Program-made: the position numbers and the translations under genes
NCBI RefSeq assembly: GCF_009796825.1
Contig: NZ_CP047030.1
Coordinates: 372,001 to 436,000 of the forward strand
Origin: Algibacter sp. L3A6
GTDB taxonomy: Bacteria; Bacteroidota; Bacteroidia; Flavobacteriales; Flavobacteriaceae
Reading direction: 5' to 3'
DNA length: 64,000 nucleotides
Notes under the pieces: generated by a model
The model's input: only the letters and a program-made list of their open reading frames with translations
Databases searched by the model: none
What the model was told of the DNA's origin: nothing
Shown: positions 17,258-25,891 of the stretch, piece after piece
How positions within the stretch are numbered: position 1 is the first letter of the stretch
Layout: each line of letters begins with the position of its first letter

Positions 17258-18448
17258 TTAAGCCAATACTTCTTGTACTTTATCTGCAGCTTCTTGAAAT
17301 TCTGTAGCACTCATTACTGCTAAACCAGAGTTATCAATTAATTCTTTTGCAATATCAGCATTGGTACCTTGTAAACGTACAATAATTGGCACGTTAATAG
17401 TTCCCATGTTTTTATAAGCATCAATAACACCTTGAGCAACACGATCACAACGAACAATACCTCCAAAAATGTTAATTAAAATAGCTTTTACAGCTGGATC
17501 TTTTAATATAATTTTAAATGCAGCTTCAACACGTGCAGCATCTGCAGTACCACCAACATCTAAAAAGTTAGCTGGCTCACCACCTGCTTGCTTAATTAAA
17601 TCCATAGTTGCCATTGCTAAACCAGCACCATTTACCATACAACCAACGTTACCGTCTAGGTCTACATAGTTAAGGCCAAGTTCTCCTGCTTCTACTTCAA
17701 TAGCACTTTCTTCACGTACATCACGTAAAGCTAAGTAATCTTTATGTCTGTAAAGTGCATTATCATCGATAGTCACTTTAGCATCAACTGCCATTATTAA
17801 GTTATCACTTGTTTTTAAAACAGGATTAATTTCAAATAATGAAGAATCAGATTTTACGTAAGCTGTATAAAGATTAGTAACAAATTTTGTCATTTCTTTA
17901 AACGCTAAACCAGATAACCCTAAGTTAAATGCTACGCGTCTTGCTTGAAATGGTAATAAACCTGTATTTGGATCTATTTCTTCAGTAAAAATTAAATGTG
18001 GAGTTTCTTCTGCAACAGTTTCGATATCCATTCCACCTTCAGTAGAATACATAATCATGTTACGACCTGTACCTCTATTTAATAAAACAGATACATAAAA
18101 TTCGCTAGTTTCAGTTTCACCTGGATAGTAAACATCTTCAGCAACTAAAACCTGGTGTACTCTTTTACCAGCAGCAGACGTTTGAGGTGTTACTAAGTCC
18201 ATCCCAATAATTTGTCCTGCAATTTCTTCAACTTCTTTAAGGTTTTTGGCTAATTTTACTCCGCCACCTTTTCCACGACCACCTGCATGTACCTGTGCTT
18301 TAATCACGTGCCAGCTTGTTCCCGTTTCCTCAGTTAATTGTTTTGCGGCAGCAACTGCCTCCTGTGCATTTTGAGCAACCATACCACGTTGGATACGTAC
18401 ACCAAAACTGCTTAATATTTCTTTACCTTGATATTCGTGTAAATTCAT
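17258..18448 (-). CDS. sucC: Succinyl-CoA ligase (ADP-forming) beta subunit
   Basis: The 396-residue protein has the ATP-grasp N-terminus MNLHEYQGKEIL with KAQVHAGGRGKGGGVK. The C-terminal ligase domain has NFLDVGGTA, NIFGGIVRCD and the NGAGLAMATMD segment. The length equals that of standard SucC. It makes ATP from succinyl-CoA in the TCA cycle and needs SucD, which is not adjacent, as is usual in Flavobacteriia. A terminator follows immediately. Confidence 0.97.
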   Translation of the reverse strand: MNLHEYQGKEILSSFGVRIQRGMVAQNAQEAVAAAKQLTEETGTSWHVIKAQVHAGGRGKGGGVKLAKNLKEVEEIAGQIIGMDLVTPQTSAAGKRVHQVLVAEDVYYPGETETSEFYVSVLLNRGTGRNMIMYSTEGGMDIETVAEETPHLIFTEEIDPNTGLLPFQARRVAFNLGLSGLAFKEMTKFVTNLYTAYVKSDSSLFEINPVLKTSDNLIMAVDAKVTIDDNALYRHKDYLALRDVREESAIEVEAGELGLNYVDLDGNVGCMVNGAGLAMATMDLIKQAGGEPANFLDVGGTADAARVEAAFKIILKDPAVKAILINIFGGIVRCDRVAQGVIDAYKNMGTINVPIIVRLQGTNADIAKELIDNSGLAVMSATEFQEAADKVQEVLA

Positions 18449-18474
18449 AATCTGCTTGATAATTTTAAGTGCAA

Positions 18475-18482
18475 CAAATGTA
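18475..18482 (-). promoter_or_regulatory. Putative -7 element of sucC
   Basis: The minus strand reads TACATTTG, an exact TAnnTTTG match, 26 bp upstream of the sucC ATG at 18448. A -33 TTG is not obvious. Confidence 0.4.
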
Positions 18483-18616
18483 AATAATCGTTGGTAATTA
18501 CACTAATTATTTTATGCGGAAATTATCATTTATCCGTTTTTCAGTGTTAAATAATTAACAAAATGTTTAATTTGTATAATTTTTACTTTATTTATTTTTT
18601 ATTGAAGCAAAAAAAA

Positions 18617-18624
18617 TATCTTTG
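18617..18624 (+). promoter_or_regulatory. Putative -7 element of lysA
   Basis: TATCTTTG matches TAnnTTTG exactly, 18 bp before the ATG at 18643. An in-frame TTG at 18622 lies within it, so that codon cannot be the start if this promoter is used. Confidence 0.45.
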
Positions 18625-18642
18625 ACAAAAATTATAAAAACC

Positions 18643-19878
18643 ATGCAAGAGAGTCAATTGCTTAAAATTGCCAACGAATTTGGCAGCCCTGTATATGTTT
18701 ATGATGGTCATAAAATTGAGAACCAGTATAAACGCTTAACTAGTGCTTTTAAAAATGTTAAGAAGTTAAAACTTAATTATGCGGTAAAAGCATTATCAAA
18801 CATTTCTGTTTTAAAGCTTTTACATAGTTTAGGTTCTGGTATTGATACCGTTTCTATACAAGAGGTGCAATTAGGTTTAGCTGCTGGTTTTAAGCCTGAG
18901 CAAATTATTTTTACACCAAACGGAGTTTCTTTAAACGAAATTGAAGAAGCTGCTAAATTAGGTGTTAAAATAAACATTGATAACCTTTCTATTTTAGAAC
19001 AGTTTGGTGCAAAACACCCAAACACACCGGTTTGTATTAGAATAAACCCGCATGTTATGGCTGGTGGAAATGCAAATATTTCTGTTGGACATATTGATTC
19101 TAAATTCGGAATTTCAATCCATCAAATACCGCACATTTTACGTATTGTTGAAAATACTAAAATGAATATTAACGGTATCCATATGCACACCGGAAGTGAC
19201 ATTTTAGATATTGAAGTGTTTCTTTATGCAAGTGAAATTTTGTTTGAAACGGCAAAACAATTTGATAATTTAGAGTTTATCGATTTTGGTTCTGGTTTTA
19301 AAGTGCCTTACAAACCAGGCGATATAGAAACGAATATCGAAGAGTTAGGAAAAAAACTTTCAGAAAGATTTAACGATTTCTGTAAAGATTACGGTAAAGA
19401 ATTAACCCTAGCCTTTGAGCCAGGTAAATTTTTAGTTAGCGAATCGGGTTACTTTTTAGCGCAAGTAAATGCGGTAAAACAAACTACATCAACTGTTTTT
19501 GCACAGGTAGATTCTGGATTCAATCATTTAATTCGTCCAATGTTTTACGGATCACATCATGAAATTAGTAACATTTCTAACTTAAAAGGTCGTGAACGTT
19601 TTTACACCGTTGTAGGTTACATTTGTGAAACAGATACTTTTGGAAATAACAGAAGAATAAACGAAATAAATGAAGGTGATATTTTAGCCTTTAAAAATGC
19701 AGGCGCTTATTGCTTCTCTATGGCAAGTAACTATAACTCACGTTTACGCCCTGCAGAAGTTTTATGGTATAATGAAAAAGCACATTTAATTAGAAAAAGA
19801 GAAACTTTTGATGATATTTTACACAATCAAATAGCTGTCGATTTTTCTGAACAAAAAGAAACTGTAGCCGCTAAATAA
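18643..19878 (+). CDS. lysA: Diaminopimelate decarboxylase
   Basis: From the ATG at 18643 the protein has 411 residues (MQESQLLKIANEFGSPVYVY). It is a fold III PLP enzyme: the PLP lysine is K49 in LNYAVKALSN, HMHTGSD and DFGSGFKVPY bind phosphate and substrate, and CETDTFG supplies the active-site cysteine. EPGKFLVSESGYF is the conserved dimer-interface block. It converts meso-diaminopimelate to lysine in the cytosol. It stands alone, divergent from sucC and followed by a strong terminator. Confidence 0.95.
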   Translation: MQESQLLKIANEFGSPVYVYDGHKIENQYKRLTSAFKNVKKLKLNYAVKALSNISVLKLLHSLGSGIDTVSIQEVQLGLAAGFKPEQIIFTPNGVSLNEIEEAAKLGVKINIDNLSILEQFGAKHPNTPVCIRINPHVMAGGNANISVGHIDSKFGISIHQIPHILRIVENTKMNINGIHMHTGSDILDIEVFLYASEILFETAKQFDNLEFIDFGSGFKVPYKPGDIETNIEELGKKLSERFNDFCKDYGKELTLAFEPGKFLVSESGYFLAQVNAVKQTTSTVFAQVDSGFNHLIRPMFYGSHHEISNISNLKGRERFYTVVGYICETDTFGNNRRINEINEGDILAFKNAGAYCFSMASNYNSRLRPAEVLWYNEKAHLIRKRETFDDILHNQIAVDFSEQKETVAAK

Positions 19879-19898
19879 GTTACTGTTTATAAAATTTT

Positions 19899-19938
19899 AA
19901 ATCCGTTTTGAGGTAAATTTATCTTAAAACGGATTTTT
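19899..19938 (+). terminator. Terminator of lysA
   Basis: AAATCCGTTTT at 19899 pairs with AAAACGGATTT (19926-19936), with a partly paired loop and seven T residues. It lies 21 bp after the lysA stop. Confidence 0.85.
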
Positions 19939-19985
19939 TTATTCAAAAAAACTATTTTTATTAAGGTTTTCGAACAAAATCACGC

Positions 19986-19993
19986 TATTTTTG
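19986..19993 (+). promoter_or_regulatory. Putative -7 element of the desaturase-family gene
   Basis: TATTTTTG matches TAnnTTTG and lies 21 bp before the ATG at 20015. The in-frame TTG at 19991 falls inside it and was therefore rejected as a start. Confidence 0.4.
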
Positions 19994-20014
19994 GAGACAA
20001 ACAAATATTTTTCA

Positions 20015-20953
20015 ATGGATTTTACAAACCCTTTAGTATATGGAGTTCCTTGTTTTTTAGGACTCATATTATTAGAACTCTCATACAGTAAGCATCGTAA
20101 AGAAGAACGAAGTCAAAAACTATACAACTGGAAAGATCTAGGTGCCAGCCTTACCATGGGTATTGGTTCTGCGGTATTAGCTCCACTTACAAAAACTATT
20201 GCGGCTATTGTACTTTTTAATTATGTATACGAAGTTTTTAACCCTTTAGTAGAAGGTGTACGCACCAATATTATGGGATACGAATCTTTTGGTTATGCTT
20301 GGTATATTTGGATAATTTGCCAATTATTAGACGATTTTAGTTATTATTGGTTCCACCGCCAAAACCATAATGTTCGTTTTTTATGGGCGGCTCACATTGT
20401 GCATCACTCATCAGATAATTTTAATTTAGGTACAGCCGTAAGAAACGGTTGGTTTACTATTTTATACAAACCATTTTTCTACATGTGGATTGTTGCTATT
20501 GGCTTTCCGCCAGAAATGCTTGTGGTTTGTTTAGGTATTGAAGCGCTTTGGCAGTTTCAATTACACTCTGTTTACATTCCTAAAATGGGAATTATAGAAA
20601 AATTTATGAACACACATACCATGCACCAGGTACATCATGCTCAAAACTTTGAGTACATGGATAAAAACCACGGTGGATTCTTAAATATTTTTGATAAAAT
20701 ATTTGGAACTTGGAAAGAACTAGATGAAAATATAGAAATAAAATACGGTGTTACACATGCACCAAACTCATACAATCCTTTGGTGATTTTAACGCACGAA
20801 TACAAAGATATCTGGAACGATATGAAAAAGTCGAGCAACTGGTACCATAAATTTATGTATGCATTTGCTGCTCCTGGCTGGAGTCATGATGGAAGTTCGC
20901 TTACCATTAAGCAACAAAGAAAACTATTAGAAAAACAAAACCTGAAAATTTAA
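20015..20953 (+). CDS. Sterol desaturase / fatty acid hydroxylase family protein
   Basis: The 312-residue membrane protein carries the histidine clusters of the di-iron fatty acid hydroxylase superfamily: WFHRQNHNVRFLWAAHIVHH near the middle and HTMHQVHHAQN further on, with N- and C-terminal helices. Members hydroxylate or desaturate lipids using O2. In Bacteroidota, homologues are proposed to modify carotenoids, ornithine lipids or sterol-like lipids, and the substrate here is unknown. The start is the ATG at 20015, just after a -7 element. The last five codons and the stop form part of a terminator hairpin. Confidence 0.88.
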   Translation: MDFTNPLVYGVPCFLGLILLELSYSKHRKEERSQKLYNWKDLGASLTMGIGSAVLAPLTKTIAAIVLFNYVYEVFNPLVEGVRTNIMGYESFGYAWYIWIICQLLDDFSYYWFHRQNHNVRFLWAAHIVHHSSDNFNLGTAVRNGWFTILYKPFFYMWIVAIGFPPEMLVVCLGIEALWQFQLHSVYIPKMGIIEKFMNTHTMHQVHHAQNFEYMDKNHGGFLNIFDKIFGTWKELDENIEIKYGVTHAPNSYNPLVILTHEYKDIWNDMKKSSNWYHKFMYAFAAPGWSHDGSSLTIKQQRKLLEKQNLKI

Positions 20954-20974
20954 TTTTCAGGTTTTGTTTTTTTG
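20935..20974. terminator. Bidirectional terminator overlapping a stop codon
   Basis: ACAAAACCTGAAAAT (20935-20949) pairs perfectly with ATTTTCAGGTTTTGT (20953-20967) around a 3-base loop that contains most of the TAA stop. T-runs exist on both strands, so it can end the desaturase gene on plus and the sorting-domain gene on minus. Confidence 0.85.
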
Positions 20975-21000
20975 TGTAAAATGTAAATACGAATATTTTA

Positions 21001-21969
21001 TTATTGCTTCACAAATTTTTGAGAGAACACACCTTTATCTGTAGCGACACTTGCTATATATAAACCAGATTTCAATTGATCTACAACTAATTTTCTTTCG
21101 TTAGTTTTTACGTTTAAAACTTGACGACCAGAAAGATCTACTATTGAAATAGACTCTACTTCTGCTTTAACATTAATGTTTAACTCTTCCTTTACAGGAT
21201 TAGGTAAAATAGAAAATTCTACTTGACTTAAAGTTTGATCGTTTAAACCAAGGGTACTAGTTGTTAAGCTTTCAGCTGTTTCAAAAGTTTCATTATCAAA
21301 GAAATCACTCGAAATATCTATACGAGTTGTTCTAAAAACTAAATCTCCATTATCCTTATAATAATAATAAGATGTTTGCACTAAATCTGCAACCTTAATC
21401 GGGAATGGCACCCCATCAGGAATCATATACAAATCTAAATCTTGTACAAGATTCAGTCGAGTAACTCCTCCTGTAAAATTCTCGCCTGTTAAACCACTTA
21501 TATTTACATTTAATGTTCCTTGAGCATCTACACTTCTACTCATAGTACCTATAAATGTTCCATTGTTACCGCTAAAAGAAAAACTTCCTGCTATATCGTC
21601 AGCATTAGGATTATAGGCATAAGCTAAAGGAAAACTTCCTATTTCTCCTTTATCTGTATAGACAAGATTTACTCCGTTGCTCTCAGCACCAGTAAATGAA
21701 ATAACTGCACCACTTTTTTCTAAAAAGATTTTACTTACTTGGGTAGTACCAGCATTAGTATTTATAACAGCTGTAGAACCTGGATAGCTAGCTATTGCTG
21801 CATCTGTTGTTGAATACTCATCAGATGTATTTTGATTGTCATAAGTAACATTAAAAGTCCAAGTAGCATTTGCTCCTGCCGCACTTTGGTCTGTTGGAGC
21901 GCTAACAACAGCAAACTCAGAGCCTGCCGCACTCTCAAACGTAGGTATCGAATTTTGAGAATATCCCAA
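21001..21969 (-). CDS. Secreted protein with Por (T9SS) C-terminal sorting domain, signal peptide interrupted
   Basis: The open part codes for 322 residues. The last ~75 form a type A T9SS sorting domain: FSILPNPVKEELNINV, SISIVDLSGRQVL, LKSGLYIASVATDKGVFSQKFVKQ. The first ~240 residues are Ser/Thr/Gly/Asn-rich and look like a beta-rich extracellular domain, with no known catalytic motif. The frame starts only at a TTG (21969). Upstream, in the same frame, a typical signal peptide exists but contains a TAA (see 21967-22008). As read, the protein could not enter the Sec pathway. The gene may be a recent pseudogene, or the stop a sequencing error. Confidence 0.75.
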   Translation of the reverse strand: MGYSQNSIPTFESAAGSEFAVVSAPTDQSAAGANATWTFNVTYDNQNTSDEYSTTDAAIASYPGSTAVINTNAGTTQVSKIFLEKSGAVISFTGAESNGVNLVYTDKGEIGSFPLAYAYNPNADDIAGSFSFSGNNGTFIGTMSRSVDAQGTLNVNISGLTGENFTGGVTRLNLVQDLDLYMIPDGVPFPIKVADLVQTSYYYYKDNGDLVFRTTRIDISSDFFDNETFETAESLTTSTLGLNDQTLSQVEFSILPNPVKEELNINVKAEVESISIVDLSGRQVLNVKTNERKLVVDQLKSGLYIASVATDKGVFSQKFVKQ

Positions 21970-22008
21970 ACTCGTAACGAGGAGTAATTAAAGTAATTTT
22001 AATTTCAT
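21967..22008 (-). other. Interrupted signal peptide coding stretch (in-frame TAA)
   Basis: From the ATG at 22008 the minus strand reads MKLKLL, then TAA (21990-21988), then LLLVTSL and on into GYSQNS of the sorting-domain protein without a frame change. Removing the stop restores a perfect signal peptide with its cleavage site near GYSQ. One base change (for example TTA or TAT to TAA) explains it. Confidence 0.8.
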
Positions 22009-22185
22009 AGTAATTTGTAATTTATAGGATTAATTGTAGCACAAACTTACAAAAAACGCCCTCCCCTAAATCGATGAAAAACAGCGTTTCATAGAAATTA
22101 CAGATTATTTTTTTACTTTTAAAAAAAACTATATTATTATCATTTTTAAAGCGAATAATTAAATAATCTCGCTAAAAAACGCCTT

Positions 22186-22737
22186 CTAATCACGAATTTT
22201 TCCACTAAACAAATTAATATTAGAATTAAATGAATTCCCCGAAGCCCGGCGCAGTGTTACCAATTGCCCACAATGCCAAATAGCATCGGAAATTGGTCCG
22301 TTTATCATGTTCCAAAAAGGATGTCTTGCTGTATCAAATTCTGATAAATCTTTACTCGACCTCAAAATATTAGAGGCTTTCTTTAAATTGAATAAAGTTT
22401 GCTTTCTTTGATCTTCAAATAACATCTTTTTGTCAACCGTTTTTTTACTTTCTTCTGAAATTGAACTTAGAATAAAATGAGATAAACCCAATATATGCTC
22501 GATAGTTTTTGCACTAGTGCGTCCCGATTCACTTGCTTTATAATCCAAATCTACATCACGTAAACCTTCACTAGCCCAATAATAACGGAATCCAAGAGCA
22601 TCTATCATTCTTGCTGCTACACTACCTGCTGTGTAATTTTCGGTTGGCTCTTCTAGCTCATAATATGGTAACTCCTGTTCTTGCGCCATGGCTCCTAAAT
22701 TGATTATTAAAAATGAAATAAGAATTTTAAACTTCAT
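22186..22737 (-). CDS. Exported DinB-like protein
   Basis: The 183-residue protein has a Sec signal (MKFKILISFLIINLGAMAQ). It then appears as a helical bundle of the DinB/YfiT superfamily: ARMIDALGFRYYWASEGL, IEHILGLSHFIL with a potential metal histidine, and near the end AIWHCGQLVTLRRASGN, the typical closing motif with histidine. Family members bind a divalent metal, and some are thiol-dependent transferases. An exported member suggests a periplasmic role not described here. It lies 3 bp downstream of the GspG-like gene and is probably co-transcribed with it and the M28 peptidase. Confidence 0.75.
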   Translation of the reverse strand: MKFKILISFLIINLGAMAQEQELPYYELEEPTENYTAGSVAARMIDALGFRYYWASEGLRDVDLDYKASESGRTSAKTIEHILGLSHFILSSISEESKKTVDKKMLFEDQRKQTLFNLKKASNILRSSKDLSEFDTARHPFWNMINGPISDAIWHCGQLVTLRRASGNSFNSNINLFSGKIRD

Positions 22738-22740
22738 AAT

Positions 22741-23208
22741 TTATTTATTGTGTTTAATATCATCACTTGTATCTAATTCACCATCACTTCCTAAAGATTG
22801 TAGTTTAAATTCGGTTCCGTAATTAAGAGATTTATAGTGAAACTCTTGTTTCCATGAATCGAATATTACATTTTGTCTCAACGGATTATTCCTAACAACA
22901 TCACCAATTTTTTTGGGATATCGACCTATATCTTGTTTTTCTTTTTCTAGTATTTTTGCTAATTCAACTATTTTACTACGTGTAGAATCTTGATTAGAAT
23001 CTTTAAATAGTAATACCCCTGAAATGAATAATATTAAGGAAATAGGAAAAACGATTAGCATTATTTTTTGAGAAGGATAAAGCATGAACTTTTTAGGAAG
23101 TCCATGCTCTTTTTCAAATTTTCGCCGTTTTCTTTTTTTAAACCAAAATTTAATATCTTGAAACCAGAGTAATAAATCGGCTATTAATTCTGCTAGAAGT
23201 AGCCACAT
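22741..23208 (-). CDS. Membrane protein with GspG-like C-terminal domain
   Basis: The 155-residue protein begins with a hydrophobic helix (MWLLLAELIADLLLWF), then a very basic stretch (KKRKRRKF) and a second membrane segment (IMLIVFPISLILFISGVLLF). Its C-terminus, EKQDIGRYPKKIGDVV ... DSWKQEFHYKS ... LQSLGSDGELDTSDDI, matches the globular part of type II secretion major pseudopilins (GspG), including the SDGxxxTxDDI calcium-site motif. A prepilin cleavage motif (G-F-T-L-x-E) is absent, so it is a membrane-anchored derivative, not a true pilin. The role is unknown. It overlaps neither neighbour but is only one base from the peptidase gene. Confidence 0.7.
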   Translation of the reverse strand: MWLLLAELIADLLLWFQDIKFWFKKRKRRKFEKEHGLPKKFMLYPSQKIMLIVFPISLILFISGVLLFKDSNQDSTRSKIVELAKILEKEKQDIGRYPKKIGDVVRNNPLRQNVIFDSWKQEFHYKSLNYGTEFKLQSLGSDGELDTSDDIKHNK

Positions 23209-24621
23209 TTATTTTTTAATATTCCCTGAAGTATTTATTGGGTTAATGCCGTATTTATCGAACAAATAAACCAAAGATGTCATAGTTGCTGCTCCTAATT
23301 CTAGTTCGCGTTTGTTAATAGCATCGAAAGTATCGTTACTAGCGTGATGATGATCGAAATAACGTTGAGAATCTGGACGTAAACCTGCCAATACATTAGT
23401 TTCGGTTTTTAACGGACCAACATCTGCTCCACTTCCACCCTTTTCAAAATAATGAATTAAGTAAGGTTTAAATAGTGGCTCCCAGCTTAAAACTTGACTA
23501 AAACTAGCATCACTACAATCGAAATTAAAACCTCTAGGTGTAAATCCACCAGAATCACTTTCTAAAGCAAATACATGATTTTCATTTTTTTGTTTAGCAA
23601 CTTCAGCATATTTTTTTCCACCACGTAAGCCATTCTCTTCATTCATAAAAAGCACCACTCTTATGCTACGTTTTGGTGTTATTCCAGATTCTTTTAATAA
23701 TCGTAAAACATCCATAGATTGTACAACGCCTGCGCCATCATCGTGAGATCCATCGCCTAAATCCCAAGAATCTAAATGACCACCAACGACCATATATTCA
23801 TCTGGAAATTCACTCCCAGTAATTTGCCCGATAACGTTATAAGATTGCACGTCTTTTAACTGTTTACAACTTTGCTTAAAATAGAATTTAATGTCTTTAT
23901 TAAGCTGTAACATGGTGCTTAATAAATTAGCATCGTTAGTACTAATGGCTGCTGAAGGAATACGTTCATCGACTGGTAAGTTACCATAAGTCATGCTTCC
24001 TGTGTGTGGTAAGTCGTCTTGTCTTAAATTCATAGAACGCACAATTACTGCTACTGCTCCATATTTTGCAGCTTCCACAGCACCACTGTAACGTTGATTT
24101 ACACAACCACCATAAGCTTCGAAAGTGCTAATTAAATCGGCCTGCATTGGGCGATTGTAAAACACTATTTTACCTTCGACCTCAGCCTTCCCTAAAGCTT
24201 CTAATTCTTCAAAGTTTTTAACCTCAACGATATTAGCTTTTAAACCTAAACCTGGCGTAGCTACTGAACCTCCCAAGGCACATATATTTACCGTGTTTGT
24301 TTTACCGCGTTCGGTTTCTATAAAAGCATATTCTTTTGCTCCACGTACCCAACGTGGTACCATTACAGGTTGTAACCAAACTTTATCTAATCCTAATTTA
24401 TCGAGTTCTTCTTTGGTGTAAGCCACTGCTTTCTCTGCTCCTAAAGACCCTGATAAACGACTCCCTATTTGATTTGAAAGGTGATTTAACCACTGGTAAC
24501 TTTGTCCGTTTGTTAAAGATTGCTTGTAGATGGTTTTAAGTACATCTTCATCACTTTGGGCAACTAAAACAACAGAACTTAAAGCCATTGCAATTGTTAA
24601 AACTCTTTTTAATTTTATCAT
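23209..24621 (-). CDS. M28 family zinc peptidase, exported
   Basis: The 470-residue protein has a signal peptide (MIKLKRVLTIAMALSSVVLV) and a PA-domain insert at about residues 130-250. The M28 catalytic domain has VGGHLDSWDLGDGSHDDGAG (first Zn histidine and bridging aspartate), NEENGLRGG (general base and Zn glutamates), ESDSGG and DHHHASNDTFD (last Zn histidine). It is an aminopeptidase or carboxypeptidase (plasma glutamate carboxypeptidase-like) acting in the periplasm or outside. It heads the set with the GspG-like and DinB-like genes. Confidence 0.93.
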   Translation of the reverse strand: MIKLKRVLTIAMALSSVVLVAQSDEDVLKTIYKQSLTNGQSYQWLNHLSNQIGSRLSGSLGAEKAVAYTKEELDKLGLDKVWLQPVMVPRWVRGAKEYAFIETERGKTNTVNICALGGSVATPGLGLKANIVEVKNFEELEALGKAEVEGKIVFYNRPMQADLISTFEAYGGCVNQRYSGAVEAAKYGAVAVIVRSMNLRQDDLPHTGSMTYGNLPVDERIPSAAISTNDANLLSTMLQLNKDIKFYFKQSCKQLKDVQSYNVIGQITGSEFPDEYMVVGGHLDSWDLGDGSHDDGAGVVQSMDVLRLLKESGITPKRSIRVVLFMNEENGLRGGKKYAEVAKQKNENHVFALESDSGGFTPRGFNFDCSDASFSQVLSWEPLFKPYLIHYFEKGGSGADVGPLKTETNVLAGLRPDSQRYFDHHHASNDTFDAINKRELELGAATMTSLVYLFDKYGINPINTSGNIKK

Positions 24622-24735
24622 TAGTAATATACTTTGGTTATTAATATGGGTTAGTTTTTTTTTGTTAAAGATAATATTTCATCAAAACCGAGCTTGATTG
24701 AAAATTATAACTTTTTGTTAATTAACCAGCCGAAA

Positions 24736-24814
24736 TTGCGTTAACGATTGAACGGCCTGTTTAAGCTCCCCGACCAGCGGAAGGGAGCGAGTAGTGAAAG
24801 CGTGTTAAAACGCC
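24736..24814 (+). repeat. Dispersed structured intergenic repeat, copy 1
   Basis: This ~79-bp element matches the one at 47207-47293. The shared core is ACGGC-TGTTTAAGCTCCCC followed by GACCA--GGAAGGGAGCGAG and TAGTGA-AGC. GCTCCC pairs with GGGAGC to form a hairpin, and the 3' part forms a second small hairpin with GCGT/ACGC. It lies between ppk2 and the M28 gene. Similar elements are widespread in flavobacterial genomes and may correspond to the Flavo-1 RNA motif (from memory, not checked). Confidence 0.75.
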
Positions 24815-24823
24815 CAAAACCTT

Positions 24824-25690
24824 TTACTCATTAGCTAACTGAGCTTTATAACTCTCTAAATTAGCCTTAATTTTATCGTTTAATTCTGGCTCTGTGATAT
24901 CGGTATATTTAATTAAATTATCGTGTAAAATTTTCGCGACCAATAAGCGCGCTGTTGGTTTATCGTCGGCAGGAATAGTGTACCAAGGCGCGTGTGACTT
25001 AGAGGTTCTATTTATGGCATCTTGATAGCAGTCTTGGTATTTGTCCCACAACTTACGTTCTTTAAGATCATCGGGCGAGAATTTCCAGTTTTTTTCAGGC
25101 TTATCTAAACGGCGCAATAATCGGCTTTTTTGCTCTTCTTTAGATAAGTTTAAAAAGAACTTAAATATTATGGTACCGTTATCGGCTAGGTGTTTTTCGA
25201 AGTTATTAATTTGCTCGAAACGCTTATCCCAAAAGGCTTCATTTACATCGTCTACGGTTTCTATTCCAGGAATATTTTCACCCAAAATATATTCGGGATG
25301 CACTCGAGTTACTAATACATTTTCGTAATGTGTACGGTTGAAAACGCCAAATTTACCACGTTGCGGAAGCACTAAATAATGACGCCATAAATAATCGTGA
25401 CCACGCTCCAAATCTGTTGGCACTTTAAAACTATGGCACTCGATACCGCGCACATTAAATTCCTTAAAAACTTCGCGCACCAAACTATCTTTCCCAGAGG
25501 TATCCATCCCTTGTAAACACACTAAAACAGCATGTTTATCGTGAGCATACATAATGTTTTGCCACTCACCTAATTTTTTACGAATGCTTTTTAATTCACT
25601 TTTAGCATCGTCTATTACCAATTTTGTTTCGGAGTTTTTAAGGGAAATATTTGATGTTACTTTGAATTTATCTATTTCAATATTTTTCAT
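24824..25690 (-). CDS. Polyphosphate kinase 2 family protein
   Basis: The 288-residue P-loop kinase has Walker A GMDTSGKDS (about residue 61), the lid basic motif SFKVPTDLERGHDYLWR and GVFNRTHYENVLVTRVHP, all hallmarks of the PPK2 family. These enzymes use polyphosphate to phosphorylate nucleotides (AMP or ADP), or the reverse, in the cytoplasm. The single-domain length fits class I or III PPK2; the preferred nucleotide cannot be read. It stands alone, with a dispersed repeat downstream. Confidence 0.92.
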   Translation of the reverse strand: MKNIEIDKFKVTSNISLKNSETKLVIDDAKSELKSIRKKLGEWQNIMYAHDKHAVLVCLQGMDTSGKDSLVREVFKEFNVRGIECHSFKVPTDLERGHDYLWRHYLVLPQRGKFGVFNRTHYENVLVTRVHPEYILGENIPGIETVDDVNEAFWDKRFEQINNFEKHLADNGTIIFKFFLNLSKEEQKSRLLRRLDKPEKNWKFSPDDLKERKLWDKYQDCYQDAINRTSKSHAPWYTIPADDKPTARLLVAKILHDNLIKYTDITEPELNDKIKANLESYKAQLANE

Positions 25691-25891
25691 ATGATAGTAT
25701 TGCGGAAATTAATTTGTATAAATATAATAAAGAATTTATAAAACCACTTACTAACCTAAATTAGAAATGGTGAACTGCTCGAATTTTAAGGACAAAACCA
25801 AGTATTATCTGTGTTTTCGACAAACTACACCCTCGAGCAAATTGTTTTTAATACTTTAGCCCATCCAAATCCCTATTAATACCTACTTATT

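Noticed and set aside
25767..25859. Short ORF (about 30 codons) before the coiled-coil gene
   Set aside because: No -7 element or terminator frames it and its composition is not protein-like; likely chance.
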